From Nocardioides sp. TF02-7 (lineage in GTDB: Bacteria; Actinomycetota; Actinomycetes; Propionibacteriales; Nocardioidaceae), in contig NZ_CP092535.1 in NCBI RefSeq assembly GCF_022437945.1, positions 1,860,001 through 1,924,000 of the forward strand: a DNA stretch of 64,000 nt, written 5' to 3'. Both the position numbers and the translations under genes were made by a program. Positions 1-8,120 of this stretch are shown here, piece after piece. Below the pieces are notes generated by a model. That model ran no database searches and was not told where the DNA came from. It worked only from the letters and a program-made list of their open reading frames with translations. How positions within the stretch are numbered: position 1 is the first letter of the stretch; each line of letters starts with the position of its first letter.

Positions 1-38
1 AGGTAGGGGTGAGACTCATCCCGTCCAGAGGAGGACCC

Positions 39-875
39 GTGCACCCCGAGACCACAGATGACGACGTCGGCCGACTGGTGCGCGCCGCGGCTCCCGCCGT
101 CGAGGCGCCGGCCGAACCTGCCGTCGACCGGGTGTGGAACCGGGTGGCGGCGGTCGTGTACGACGTGGCCCCGCGGCGGCGCCGCCGCGGCCGGTTGGTC
201 GCCGGTACGGGCGTCGCCGCGCTGGTCCTCGGGGCCGGTGGGGTCGCGGCCGCGGACATGTGGAGCGCCCACACCGGTCGGCCGGTGACCGACCCGGAGG
301 TCGAGGAGCTCAGCGGACCCGGTGAGCACATCGACCCGATGGCTCCGGACTACGTGGAGGTCTACGACGAGCTGACCGCCGACATCGACTTCCCCGACGC
401 ACGGAGTCGTGCGGTCTCCCGCGAGATCGAGCTGGAGATCCACGACCGGGACGTCGCCGACGCCCGTCGGTCCGGCGACATTATCGGGGAGGTCAGCGGC
501 GGCATCCGCGCCCAGGCCGCCCGCGACGCCATCTGCTCCTGGGGCAACGAGTGGGCCGAAGCGACTGCTTCCGGAGACACCGCCGGCCGCGAGCAGGCGA
601 TCGCCGCGCTGCAGCTCTCCGTGTCCTGGTCCGCCGTCACCGACATCGACGCCGAGCAGACCTACGGACCCAGCGAGACGTGGACCGATCCCGACAGCGG
701 TCGCACGCGCGTCTTCCACCCGCACGAGACGGAGTTCGCCTACCTGCCGCGGGTGGTGGCGGCGGCGGACGGTCGCGACCTGGCCGTGATGGGGACGCTC
801 CTGGAGGACTGCTGGGAGGAGCTGGTTCCGGCTCTGCCCCGGCAGTCGGCTCCTGCGGTCGAGGGGCAGCGCTGA
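39..875 (+). CDS. Membrane-anchored anti-sigma-like protein
   Basis: This is probably a membrane regulator of the sigma factor encoded one base downstream. The roughly 50-residue N-terminal part would be cytoplasmic. A run of five arginines precedes one hydrophobic segment (about residues 52-72, rich in Ala/Val/Gly), and the rest would lie outside the membrane. I chose the GTG at 39 because AGAGGAGGA ends 3 bases before it; a GTG at 9 is in frame but has no ribosome binding site in view. The extracytoplasmic part shows no domain I recognise. Placing the membrane partner before the sigma gene is the reverse of the usual order. The anti-sigma role rests on architecture and neighbourhood only; no zinc-binding HxxxCxxC motif is present. 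Confidence 0.6.
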   Translation: MHPETTDDDVGRLVRAAAPAVEAPAEPAVDRVWNRVAAVVYDVAPRRRRRGRLVAGTGVAALVLGAGGVAAADMWSAHTGRPVTDPEVEELSGPGEHIDPMAPDYVEVYDELTADIDFPDARSRAVSREIELEIHDRDVADARRSGDIIGEVSGGIRAQAARDAICSWGNEWAEATASGDTAGREQAIAALQLSVSWSAVTDIDAEQTYGPSETWTDPDSGRTRVFHPHETEFAYLPRVVAAADGRDLAVMGTLLEDCWEELVPALPRQSAPAVEGQR

Positions 876-876
876 C

Positions 877-1455
877 GTGAGCCGCCAGATCAGCACGGCC
901 GAGTTCGAGGAGCTCTACCGCAGCACGGTCCGCGACCTCTTCGCCTACGTGGGGCGGCGCTCCCGCGGAGACGTGGAGGACCTGGTCGCCGAGGTCTACG
1001 CAGTGGCGTGGCGGCGGCGGGCGGACCTGCCCGCTCCGGTGCTCCGGCGGGCATGGCTGTTCGGGGTCGCGCGCACCCTGGTCGCGACCGACGCCCGGCA
1101 CCGGGCGCAGGAGGGAGCCGCGCACGAGGGAGCGGCGAGCCTGCCGGCCGCGTCAGCGCCTGTGGGCGAGGAGTCGGACGCGGCAGCGGTCGTGAGAGCG
1201 GCGATGGCCGACCTCTCGGCCAACGACCGCGAGGTGCTCCAGCTCGTGGAGTGGGAGCGCCTCACCCATGCCGAGCTCGCCGTCGCCCTCGGCGTCCGTC
1301 CCGGAGCAGCGCGGGTCCGCCTCCACCGGGCCCGCCAGGCGCTCGCACGGGACAAGCGCGTGCAGGCGTTGCTCGGCACGGGCGGCGCGCCGAGGACCAC
1401 GGCCCCCGTCGACACCGACGGCGCGGTCAGCCGCGGCCGCAGCGCGCGTCGATGA
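877..1455 (+). CDS. ECF-type RNA polymerase sigma factor
   Basis: A 192-residue sigma-70 family protein of ECF size. Region 2 lies near residues 10-50 (EELYRSTVRDLFAYVGRR, then DVEDLVAEVYAVAWRRR). Region 4 lies near 112-160 (LSANDREVLQLVEWERLTH and the helix-turn-helix AELAVALGVRPGAARVRLHR). It should direct RNA polymerase to a small regulon, probably under control of the membrane protein encoded immediately upstream. The GTG start is separated from the previous stop by one base, so the two are co-transcribed and probably translationally coupled. The C-terminal 30 residues are low-complexity and uninformative. Confidence 0.85.
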   Translation: MSRQISTAEFEELYRSTVRDLFAYVGRRSRGDVEDLVAEVYAVAWRRRADLPAPVLRRAWLFGVARTLVATDARHRAQEGAAHEGAASLPAASAPVGEESDAAAVVRAAMADLSANDREVLQLVEWERLTHAELAVALGVRPGAARVRLHRARQALARDKRVQALLGTGGAPRTTAPVDTDGAVSRGRSARR

Positions 1456-1611
1456 CCGCCTGCGCATCGGCGGGCAGGGTCGCGGGATCACGGAGGAACC
1501 GCGCGGACCGGCAGACCCGCACGAGGCCCGCCCACACCTTCCGGTAGAGCAGGTACGCCGCGCCGCGCGCCGTACGCCGGGCAGGACGACCCCGACGGTG
1601 CTAGCGTGAGC
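1427..1611 (-). other. Possible broken small minus-strand gene
   Basis: The 325-base gap between the sigma factor and the DUF1801 gene has coding-like composition on the minus strand. A frame ending in TGA at 1427 reads YLLYRKVWAGLVRVCRSARF and continues to RDPATLPADAQAVIDARCGRG. This looks protein-like, but the frame has no start codon after an upstream TAG. A GTG near 1611 opens another frame (VLTLAPSGSSCPAYG), which would join with a single-base shift near 1565. The region overlaps the 3' end of the sigma gene. I do not recognise the product. The remainder, 1612-1780, shows nothing beyond the leader of the next gene. Confidence 0.25.
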
Positions 1612-1780
1612 ACCGTCGCGACGCCGTTCGTCGCGACCTGCGCTTCCAGGTGGGACGACCGCCTGAATCATCGCGGAGAGGCCTGCTGCTGCGGGACACG
1701 TCCGGATGGGGTGCGGCACCGTCAGGTGCGCTACTCATCGTGCCGGTGCATCACACCGGCTGACGGAAGGACATGGCCTC

Positions 1781-2143
1781 ATGACTGCCAAGGACGAGAA
1801 GAACCTCCAGCAGGTCGTCGACAAGCTCGCGTCGATGGACGAGCCCCGCCGCTCGGTCATGCAGCGGGTGCACGACGTGATCGTGGCCGCCGGACCGGAG
1901 CTGAAGCCGCGGATCTGGTACGGCATGCCCGCCTACGCGATGTCGGCGGGTGCTCCGGCGCTGCTGTCGCTCCGCAACGACGAGAGGATGAACCTCGGGC
2001 TCACCGAGAAGGCCGCCTTCCGACCTGCCGGCGGCTCGGAAGGACTGCTGATGCCGGCGGCGTGGTACTTCGAGTCGCTCGACGACGCCACGGAGCAGCG
2101 GATCAGCGAGATCGTCCGCGCCGCGATCGGAGGAGGGTCCTGA
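1781..2143 (+). CDS. DUF1801 (YdhG-like) protein
   Basis: A 120-residue protein of the DUF1801 family. The characteristic segment is RIWYGMPAYAM near residue 45, followed by beta-strand-like stretches ending with the AAWYFESLDDATEQ region. Members are small soluble proteins of uncertain function; some have been linked to iron handling or surface adhesion, but nothing here tests that. The ATG at 1781 follows GGAAGGA with a 9-base spacer. An earlier in-frame ATG at 1706 would add 25 residues of unlikely composition, so I rejected it. The gene appears to be transcribed alone. Confidence 0.75.
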   Translation: MTAKDEKNLQQVVDKLASMDEPRRSVMQRVHDVIVAAGPELKPRIWYGMPAYAMSAGAPALLSLRNDERMNLGLTEKAAFRPAGGSEGLLMPAAWYFESLDDATEQRISEIVRAAIGGGS

Positions 2144-2156
2144 CGCAGCGGAGGCG

Positions 2157-2501
2157 TCAGCAGTGGGACCCGACGTTGACGACGCGTCCGGACGAGTCGC
2201 GGTAGAAGAACCGGCAGACACCCCACTCCTCGACGGTCAGCGGGTGCACGATCTCGACGCCGCGGGCGACCGCGGCCTGGTGGGCGGCGTGCACGTCGTC
2301 GACGAAGACGGACACGTCGGGGTTGACGGGGGCGGTGGCGTCCTCCGTCATCAGGCTCAGCTGGTGACCCGCGTCGTCGGCGAGGGTGACGATCCAGCCG
2401 TGGTGCATCACCACCCGCAGGCCCAGGACCTCGGTGTGCTCGCGGACCGCGGCCGCCAGGTCGGTCACGGTCAGGTCGGGCACGATCCGCTCGATGCGCA
2501 T
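2157..2501 (-). CDS. Glyoxalase/bleomycin-resistance (VOC) family protein
   Basis: A 114-residue single-domain vicinal oxygen chelate protein. It shows the two beta-alpha-beta-beta-beta halves: IERIVPDLTVTDLAAAVREH at the start, VSVFVDDVHAAHQAAVARG in the middle, and the FFYRDSSGRVVNV signature at the C-terminus. Proteins of this type act as dimers with a metal site and cover glyoxalase, dioxygenase and antibiotic-binding roles; the substrate cannot be told from the sequence. The ATG at 2501 is the natural start. It lies just downstream of, and in the same direction as, the acetyltransferase gene. Confidence 0.8.
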   Translation of the reverse strand: MRIERIVPDLTVTDLAAAVREHTEVLGLRVVMHHGWIVTLADDAGHQLSLMTEDATAPVNPDVSVFVDDVHAAHQAAVARGVEIVHPLTVEEWGVCRFFYRDSSGRVVNVGSHC

Positions 2502-2527
2502 GGGACCAGTCGACCACGCTCGCGTGC

Positions 2528-3076
2528 TCAGGAGCTCGCGCGCCACTCCCCGGCCAGCAGCCCGTAGATCGCGTTGTCGGTCCACTCGCCCTTGCTGAAC
2601 CAGTCCTCGCGCAGGTGCGCCTCCCTGGTCATGCCGACCCGCTCGCACAGCCGGGCGGAGGCCTCGTTGCGCGGATCGAGGTTGGCAAGCACGCGATGGA
2701 GGCCGTAGCCGTCGAAGGCCAGGTCGAGCAGGGCCCGCACCGCCTCGGTGGCGTAGCCCTGCCCACCGGAGTCGGGGTGGAACGACCAGCCGACCTCGGC
2801 GCGCGACCCGGTGTCGTCGACGAGCCAGAGCGCGACGTCGCCGATGACCCGGCCACCCTGCTCGACGACCAGCGCCAGCGCGCGGTGCTCGCCGTCGAGC
2901 CCGGTGCGGGTCACCCTCTTGGCGATCTGCTCCTCGGCGACCGCCCGCGTCCACGGCTCGTCGAGCAGGTAGCGGGCGACCTCGGGCAGGCTGTAGTAGC
3001 CGAGGACGGCGTCCAGGTCGTCGGCGCGGAAGGGGCGGAGCGTCAGGCGGTCGGTCTCGATCGGGAAGGGGAGCAC
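2528..3076 (-). CDS. GNAT acetyltransferase, RimJ/RimL type
   Basis: A 182-residue N-acetyltransferase of the GNAT fold. It opens with the family hallmark IETDRLTLRPFRADDLDAVL. The acetyl-CoA binding loop is at GWSFHPDSGGQGYATEAVRA (about residues 96-115), and ANLDPRNEASARLCERVGM follows. This subtype acetylates protein N-termini or small amines. The C-terminus (LREDWFSKGEWTDNAIYGLL) is typical of the family. The length matches, and no defect is seen. It probably shares a transcript with the VOC protein gene 26 bases downstream. Confidence 0.85.
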   Translation of the reverse strand: MLPFPIETDRLTLRPFRADDLDAVLGYYSLPEVARYLLDEPWTRAVAEEQIAKRVTRTGLDGEHRALALVVEQGGRVIGDVALWLVDDTGSRAEVGWSFHPDSGGQGYATEAVRALLDLAFDGYGLHRVLANLDPRNEASARLCERVGMTREAHLREDWFSKGEWTDNAIYGLLAGEWRASS

Positions 3077-3111
3077 GCGCCCAGCGTGCCAAACGTGGGG
3101 CTACGCGCCGC

Positions 3112-4407
3112 CTACCCGTCCGCCCCGGACTTCGGCCGCGCCGGCCGCGGGTCGCGGCCGCCGAAGGCGACCACCCGGTCCCACACCCAGTCGGCCATCG
3201 ACGGGGCGACGGGCTCGTCGGGGTGCCCGCGACGACGCTTGACCAGCGCCCCGAACTCGACCGCGACCAGGTAGGCGCCGGCATCGTCGGTCATGACGTT
3301 CTCCCAGACGCCGTTCTCCGGCCACTCCGGGTGCGCTGGCGGGTCGGCCTCGATCTCGGCGTCCAGGGCGGTCGACTCGGCCGCCGACATCAGGCGGAAC
3401 GGCTCGGCCAGGCCCCACGCGGCTCCGGAGCCGGGTTGCTGGCCGTCGTGCCAGGTGACCAGGTCCTCCGCGACCAACGCGCCCACCTCGGCGCCCTCCT
3501 CAGCGGAGGCGGCCGGTCGGAGCGTCGCGCGCAGCTCGTCCGGCATCACGTCGTCCAGTGCGGCGAGGGCGGAGGCGAGGTCGGTGCCGAGCAACCGGTC
3601 GCGCAGCTGCTGCCACCCCGTCTCGATCACGCCTGAGCGTCGGACGTCGTCCATCGTGATGTCCTGGGCCTCGGCGTTCTCGACGATCCCCAGCATCGTC
3701 CGGGCCGTGCCCACCAGGTTCTGGAACTGCCCCTCGGTCGGGTCCTCGCGCAGCAACCGCAGCCCGACCTGCTCGGCGTCGGCGAACCGGTACTGCACCA
3801 GGTAGGCCCAGCCCAGCATCAGTGCGATCCACGAGCTCGCCGCGTCGGCCCGGATCGCCTCCTCGGCCGCCGGGACGAACCGGTCGGGCGGGGCGAAGCT
3901 GCCCAGCAGGTAGACCGCACGCTTGCCCAGGGCGGAGGGCAGCCCGTCGGGTGCCGTCCGGGAGCACAGGGCCACCGCCTCGTCGAGCAGGCGCCAGCCC
4001 TCGTCGAGCTCACCGGAGAGCGCCACGGCCGACCCCAGCTCCATCCAGTCGTCCCAGTCCTCCTGCTCCTCGGCCAGCACGGTCTCCGCCCACCGCAGCG
4101 CCTCGGCGTGGTCGTTGTCGGCGAACGCCAGGTGCCGCAGCGAGCGGGCGGCGTTGACGAACTGGCCGTCGCGGCGTCCGGCCACCTGCAGGTAGAGACG
4201 CCGCGCCTCGTCGACCCGCTCGGACAGCTCGTGGTGCTTGCCGAGCAGCAGCGTCGCGCTGCTCCGGGACGGTTGGGCGGCCAGCACCGACGACGCGAGC
4301 ACGGCGACCTGGGGATGGGTGGGCTGTGCGGCGAACAGCTCCCAGGCGAGGTCGAGGTTCCGCTCGACCGCGTCCGCGTCGTCGGTCGCGTGTCCCGCGC
4401 CGCTCAT
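3112..4407 (-). CDS. Helical-repeat protein, last gene of WXG/AAA operon
   Basis: A 431-residue acidic soluble protein. Its first 270 residues are all-helical with a TPR-like pattern, for example HPQVAVLASSVLAAQPS, RRLYLQVAGRRDGQFVNAAR and AEALRWAETVLAEEQEDWDD. The last 100 residues form a different domain (LAEPFRLMSAAESTALDAEI, ending in a strand-like EFGALVKRRRGHPDEP). The ATG overlaps the stop of the AAA ATPase gene by 4 bases, so the two are translationally coupled and the products probably act together. A scaffold or adaptor for the ATPase is plausible from family precedent. I do not recognise the family beyond the repeat-like pattern. Confidence 0.6.
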   Translation of the reverse strand: MSGAGHATDDADAVERNLDLAWELFAAQPTHPQVAVLASSVLAAQPSRSSATLLLGKHHELSERVDEARRLYLQVAGRRDGQFVNAARSLRHLAFADNDHAEALRWAETVLAEEQEDWDDWMELGSAVALSGELDEGWRLLDEAVALCSRTAPDGLPSALGKRAVYLLGSFAPPDRFVPAAEEAIRADAASSWIALMLGWAYLVQYRFADAEQVGLRLLREDPTEGQFQNLVGTARTMLGIVENAEAQDITMDDVRRSGVIETGWQQLRDRLLGTDLASALAALDDVMPDELRATLRPAASAEEGAEVGALVAEDLVTWHDGQQPGSGAAWGLAEPFRLMSAAESTALDAEIEADPPAHPEWPENGVWENVMTDDAGAYLVAVEFGALVKRRRGHPDEPVAPSMADWVWDRVVAFGGRDPRPARPKSGADG

Positions 4408-5606
4408 CGCATGCCTCGCTTGACCCGGTAGGCCCGGAGCTGGTCGAAGGTGCCGTCGTCGACGCCGTACTCCAGCACCGGCGCCACCTGGTCGAACCAG
4501 GACGTCGTCGACGGGACGATGCTCGCGGCTGCCGCGAGCAGCGCACCGGTCGTCACCGGCACCAGCGCGCCGCTGCGCATCGACTCGGCCACGGCCTGCT
4601 GCAGCACCGTGGTCGTCAGGTGCGTGAGGTCGGCACCGGAGAAGCCCTCGGTCGCCGCCGCGACCGCCACCACGTCGAGGTCGTCGGTCGGCTTGCCCTC
4701 CAGCGCACGCTGCACGATCGCCGCCCGCGCGACCGCGTCGGGTGGGAGCACCAGGACCGTCTTGTCGATCCGGCCCGGTCGGCGTAGGGCAGGGTCGATG
4801 TCCCACGGCCGGTTCGTCGCCGCGAGGAAGTAGACGCCGTCGTTGGCGCTGGCCACCCCGTCGAGCTCCTCCAGGAGCTGAGTGACGAGCATCCGCATCG
4901 ACTGCGACCCGCCGCCACCGGACGTACGCCGACCGCCGAGGGCGTCGAACTCGTCGAAGAAGATGACGCACGGCGCTGCCGCGCGCGCGTCGCGGAACAC
5001 GCTCTGGATCGCCTTCTCGCTCTCGCCGATCCACTTGCTGAGCAGGTCGGCGAGGGTGACGTGGATGAACGAGGCCCCGAGGTCGCCGGCGATCGCCTTC
5101 GCGATGAAGGTCTTGCCGCAGCCCGGAGGGCCGTACGTCAGCAGCGACCCTCCCGGCCTCTGCCCGAACGCCGCCGCGATCTCGGGCGCGCGCAGGGGAG
5201 CCAGGAACGTCGTCTCCAGGTGTTGCTTGACCTCGGCGAGCCCTGCCACGTCGGCCAGCGTCACCGCCGGCCGCTCGGCGTCCCACAGCGCCGTCGACCC
5301 GTCGGTGCCGGTGTCCTCACGATCGGCATCGGCCGGGGCCGGCACCGGGTGGCCGGACGTCTCGACCGGGGGCGGCGGGCCTGAGGCGCGCAGCCGGGCC
5401 GCCATCAGGCGGGCCCGCAGCAGGCGGACCCGCGCGGGGTCGCCGCCCCGCGCCTCGAACGCGTCGAGCTCGGTGGCGGCGCGGCCGGGGTCGGCCTCCA
5501 GCAGCAGCGTGACGAAGTCCTCGCGCAGCGCCAGGTTGCCGGGGTCGGCCGCGACCTCACGGGCGATCACCTCGACGAAGTCGCCGTCCGGCTCCGCGCC
5601 GCTCAC
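4404..5606 (-). CDS. AAA ATPase of the WXG operon
   Basis: A 400-residue classical AAA ATPase of the Cdc48/FtsH/Vps4 type. Residues 1-75 form a short helical region resembling a single TPR, followed by a proline-rich linker. Walker A is GPPGCGKT (about 159-166), Walker B IFFDEFD (about 215-221), sensor 1 is in LAATNRP, and arginine fingers are in RRPGR. The helical lid follows (TEGFSGADLTHLTTTVLQQA). It overlaps both neighbours by 4 bases. Such ATPases remodel or unfold partner proteins. With WXG100-like genes upstream it recalls EccA in ESX loci, but EccA belongs to the CbxX/CfxQ branch and this protein does not, so equivalence is only an analogy. Confidence 0.85.
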   Translation of the reverse strand: MSGAEPDGDFVEVIAREVAADPGNLALREDFVTLLLEADPGRAATELDAFEARGGDPARVRLLRARLMAARLRASGPPPPVETSGHPVPAPADADREDTGTDGSTALWDAERPAVTLADVAGLAEVKQHLETTFLAPLRAPEIAAAFGQRPGGSLLTYGPPGCGKTFIAKAIAGDLGASFIHVTLADLLSKWIGESEKAIQSVFRDARAAAPCVIFFDEFDALGGRRTSGGGGSQSMRMLVTQLLEELDGVASANDGVYFLAATNRPWDIDPALRRPGRIDKTVLVLPPDAVARAAIVQRALEGKPTDDLDVVAVAAATEGFSGADLTHLTTTVLQQAVAESMRSGALVPVTTGALLAAAASIVPSTTSWFDQVAPVLEYGVDDGTFDQLRAYRVKRGMR

Positions 5607-6043
5607 GACGCAGCTCCGACCCAGCTCTTGAGCAGGTCGAGGTTCGCCAGCGGGATGTAGTGCCCGATCATCGGGTGGTCCAGCGCCACGCCGAACACGC
5701 CGGCCCGGGCGAACGACGCGACGTAGTCGATCGCGGCCGGCATCGGTACGCCGAACACCGGCACCGCGTCACCCTCGCCGTCGACGAGGCCGAAGCCGCG
5801 AGCCGCCTCGTTCGCCCGCGCGGCACTGCTGTAGAGGCAGACCACCGGACCCTGGGCGAAGGCGACCCCGTAGGGCCGCGGCTGCTCGGTGGACCCGCGC
5901 GCGATGAAGAACCAGGTCTCCATCCGGCTGACCTGCCGCCACAGGGCCACCTGCGCCGTGGTGTCCCCGGCCGGCGCCGCCTTGACCGCCTCGTCGAGGC
6001 GGTCCAGCTCGGCGACCATCGCCGCGTCGTTGTCTCTCATCAT
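5603..6043 (-). CDS. SseB-like small protein in WXG operon
   Basis: A 146-residue soluble protein. The core METWFFIARGSTEQPRPYGV, FAQGPVVCLYSSAARANEAA and a C-terminal AIDYVASFARAGVFGVALDH resemble the SseB N-terminal fold (a short alpha/beta domain sometimes found beside secretion genes). I offer this as a weak fold resemblance, not an assignment. The start could be either of two adjacent ATGs (6043 or 6040). It overlaps the AAA ATPase start by 4 bases and follows gene 6110-7205 after a 66-base gap, the only real gap inside the operon, which could hold a processing site or internal promoter. Confidence 0.55.
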   Translation of the reverse strand: MMRDNDAAMVAELDRLDEAVKAAPAGDTTAQVALWRQVSRMETWFFIARGSTEQPRPYGVAFAQGPVVCLYSSAARANEAARGFGLVDGEGDAVPVFGVPMPAAIDYVASFARAGVFGVALDHPMIGHYIPLANLDLLKSWVGAAS

Positions 6044-6109
6044 CCCGTTCTCTCGTGTTGGTGGGTCGGCTTGGTGGATCTGCTGGTGGGTCTGGCCGAC
6101 GTCGGCGGG

Positions 6110-7205
6110 TCAGATGACGATCTCCGGCCCCGCGGTGTCGCCGCGCAGCCGGTCGCCGAGCAGCGAGGCCACCAGGGCCAGCCGCTGATAGCGCACCATC
6201 GGCGTCCAGACGAGGTCGGCGTCGCGGGGGCCGCGCGGATCGGGCCCGGTGACGAGCAGGACGCCGTCCGCGACGTCCTCGACCGGGGCACCGGCGAGCG
6301 CGTCGGTGACGGCGTCGAGCAGGTCGCCGGCCCAGTCGCGGCGCAGCCACAGGTGGTCGACGGCACCCGACTCCGGCAGCTCCGGCGCGACGCCGGGGGG
6401 CAGGAAGCCGCCGCGGGGCAGCAGGCCCGCCCAGGCCGGCGTACCGGCGGCGACGGCCGTCCGCAGGTCGGCCAGCAGGTCGGCCTGGGCGACCCGGCCC
6501 GCGGGCGGCCGGACGACGACCGGCGACAACGCGCCGTACTCCTGCTCGGTCTCGACCTCGTGGCCGGGCAGCGCGGCGCCCACCGCGGCGGCCAGCCGGG
6601 CGGGGGTCCTCGTCGGTCCACAACCAGAGCACCGGGTCGTTCGCGTCGTCGACGTCGCTGACGAGCGGGTCGAGGTCGGCGGCCTCGCCGGTCCAGGCCT
6701 CGTACGCCGCGGCGGCGAGGCCGAGCGGCGCGACGTCGAGCAGGTCGACGCCGAGCGGCACGCCCGGCGGCGTAGCCCACCGGACCGCGCCGTCGCGGAC
6801 CTCCACGAGCCGCTCTCCGGCGAGTGCGTTGAAGGCGGCGACCCGGTCGTGGTCGAGCCGGGCGACGTCGACGCGACCGCTGCACCACTGCAGCCGGTCG
6901 ACCCGCCAGGCCGGCTGGTCGAGGTCGAGCACGGCGCTGAAGCCGCCGAGCGCGATCGTCGGCACCACCGCGTCGAGCACGTCTCCGAGCCGACGCGACA
7001 GCGCCGCCCAGCCCTCCCCGCGGTCGACCGGGCCGAGACCGAGCTCGCCGACGGGGACCTCGAGGACGGCGACGGTGCCGCCGGTGCCGGCGGCCTCGGT
7101 CACCCAGCCGGCGAGCCCAGCGTCGGACACGGCCGCCCGCAACCGGGGGGCGAGGTCGGGGCGGTCGGCGTCGTGGCAGGTCACCGACGCGACGGGTCCG
7201 CGCAT
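6110..7205 (-). CDS. Unknown operon protein D, paralogue of next upstream gene
   Basis: About 364 residues once a single extra base in the five-base run at 6602-6606 is allowed for; the frame joins WTDEDP to ARLAAAVGAALPGHEVE. The N-terminal 90 residues resemble those of the neighbouring gene 7208-8120. Both start RGP, have an LRAA..DA helix, a V.V.VG.LGLG strand, a D/E-rich W..L segment and a VxPxxALA strand. This points to tandem duplication. No catalytic motif, signal peptide or membrane segment is seen. Function is unknown. A chaperone or immunity role for the WXG-type proteins upstream would fit the context, but this is conjecture. Confidence 0.6.
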
Positions 7206-7207
7206 GG

Positions 7208-8120
7208 TCAGGTCCTCCTGGGCGGTGCGTCGGTCAGTCGCTCGAGCCGAGGGTACGGGCCCTCCACGACGACTCCGGGCCCCGCCAGGGGCGTGATCCG
7301 CAGGCCGTCGACGGCGTCGGCCGACGCCGGGGCGTCGGGCAGCCACAGCAGGTCCGGGTCGCGCAGCAGCACCCACCGCGGCTCGAGGAGCACGACGACG
7401 TCGGCGAGCGCCTCCCGCACGGCCGCTCCTGTCACCCAGTCGGCAGCGCTGGCGGCGGCCGTGTCCGGCGCGGTGGGGTCGGTCGACCAGCCGGCCGGGA
7501 GCGCGGCGGCGAGCGCGGTGGCCAGCCCCGGGTCGGGCTGCCGCGCGGCGAGCCGCAGGCGCGGACCCGCCGGCGCCGCCTGGTCGGGGCGGCGGCCCCA
7601 CCAGGCGTGGAACACCGCCGGTGCCAGCCGGTCGCCGTCGGCGCGCGGCGCGGTCCGCAGCGGCACGGCGCCGGCCGCGGCCCACACCCAGCCGTCCTCG
7701 TCGGCCGCCACGACGCCTCGGTCGGCGAGGTGGGAGAACCGCTCGGCGCGCGCGGGGTCCAGGTCGCGGCGCCGCGCGCGGCCCGAGCGCAGGCCCGGCG
7801 CCAGCTCGTCGTACTCGGGGACGGCGAGGGGAGTCGGCGCCCCACTCCGGGGCCGCGAGCGCGAGGGCCGGGTCGACGGCGGCGACCGTGGCGCCGAGCG
7901 CGAGCCCCAGCTCGTCCCACGCCTCGGGCCGGTCCTCGGGCAGCCCGAGGCCGAGGCCGCCCACCCACACGTGCAGCTGCACGAGCCCCTCCTCGGCGCC
8001 GCCCTCGACCGTCGTCGGGAGACCCGAGCGGTCGGCCGCGTCGTCGGCGGCAGCGCGGAGCGCAGCCGTGCCCCGGGCGGGATCCCACAGCACGGCCGTC
8101 AGGGTCGGTCCGCGCCTCAC
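7208..8120 (-). CDS. Unknown operon protein C, paralogue of protein D
   Basis: About 303 residues after removing one base in the run at 7828-7831, which joins ALALAAPEWGAD to PLAVPEYDELAPGL. The start is a GTG at 8120 overlapping the stop of the upstream gene (GTGA), and the gene ends 2 bases before the start of protein D. The N-terminal domain resembles protein D (shared RGP start and VGGLGLGLPEDRPEAWDELG against VGELGLGPVDRGEGWAALS). The C-terminal half (VVVLLEPRWVLLRDPDLLWL) has alternating strands and helices. No recognised domain, no signal peptide. The repeated domain and the coupling suggest a structural or chaperone partner of the WXG-like proteins. Confidence 0.6.

Noticed and set aside
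4404-5606. Calling the AAA ATPase EccA of an ESX system
   Set aside because: The motifs are of the classical AAA (Cdc48/FtsH) branch, not CbxX/CfxQ, and the N-terminal TPR region is only about 75 residues.
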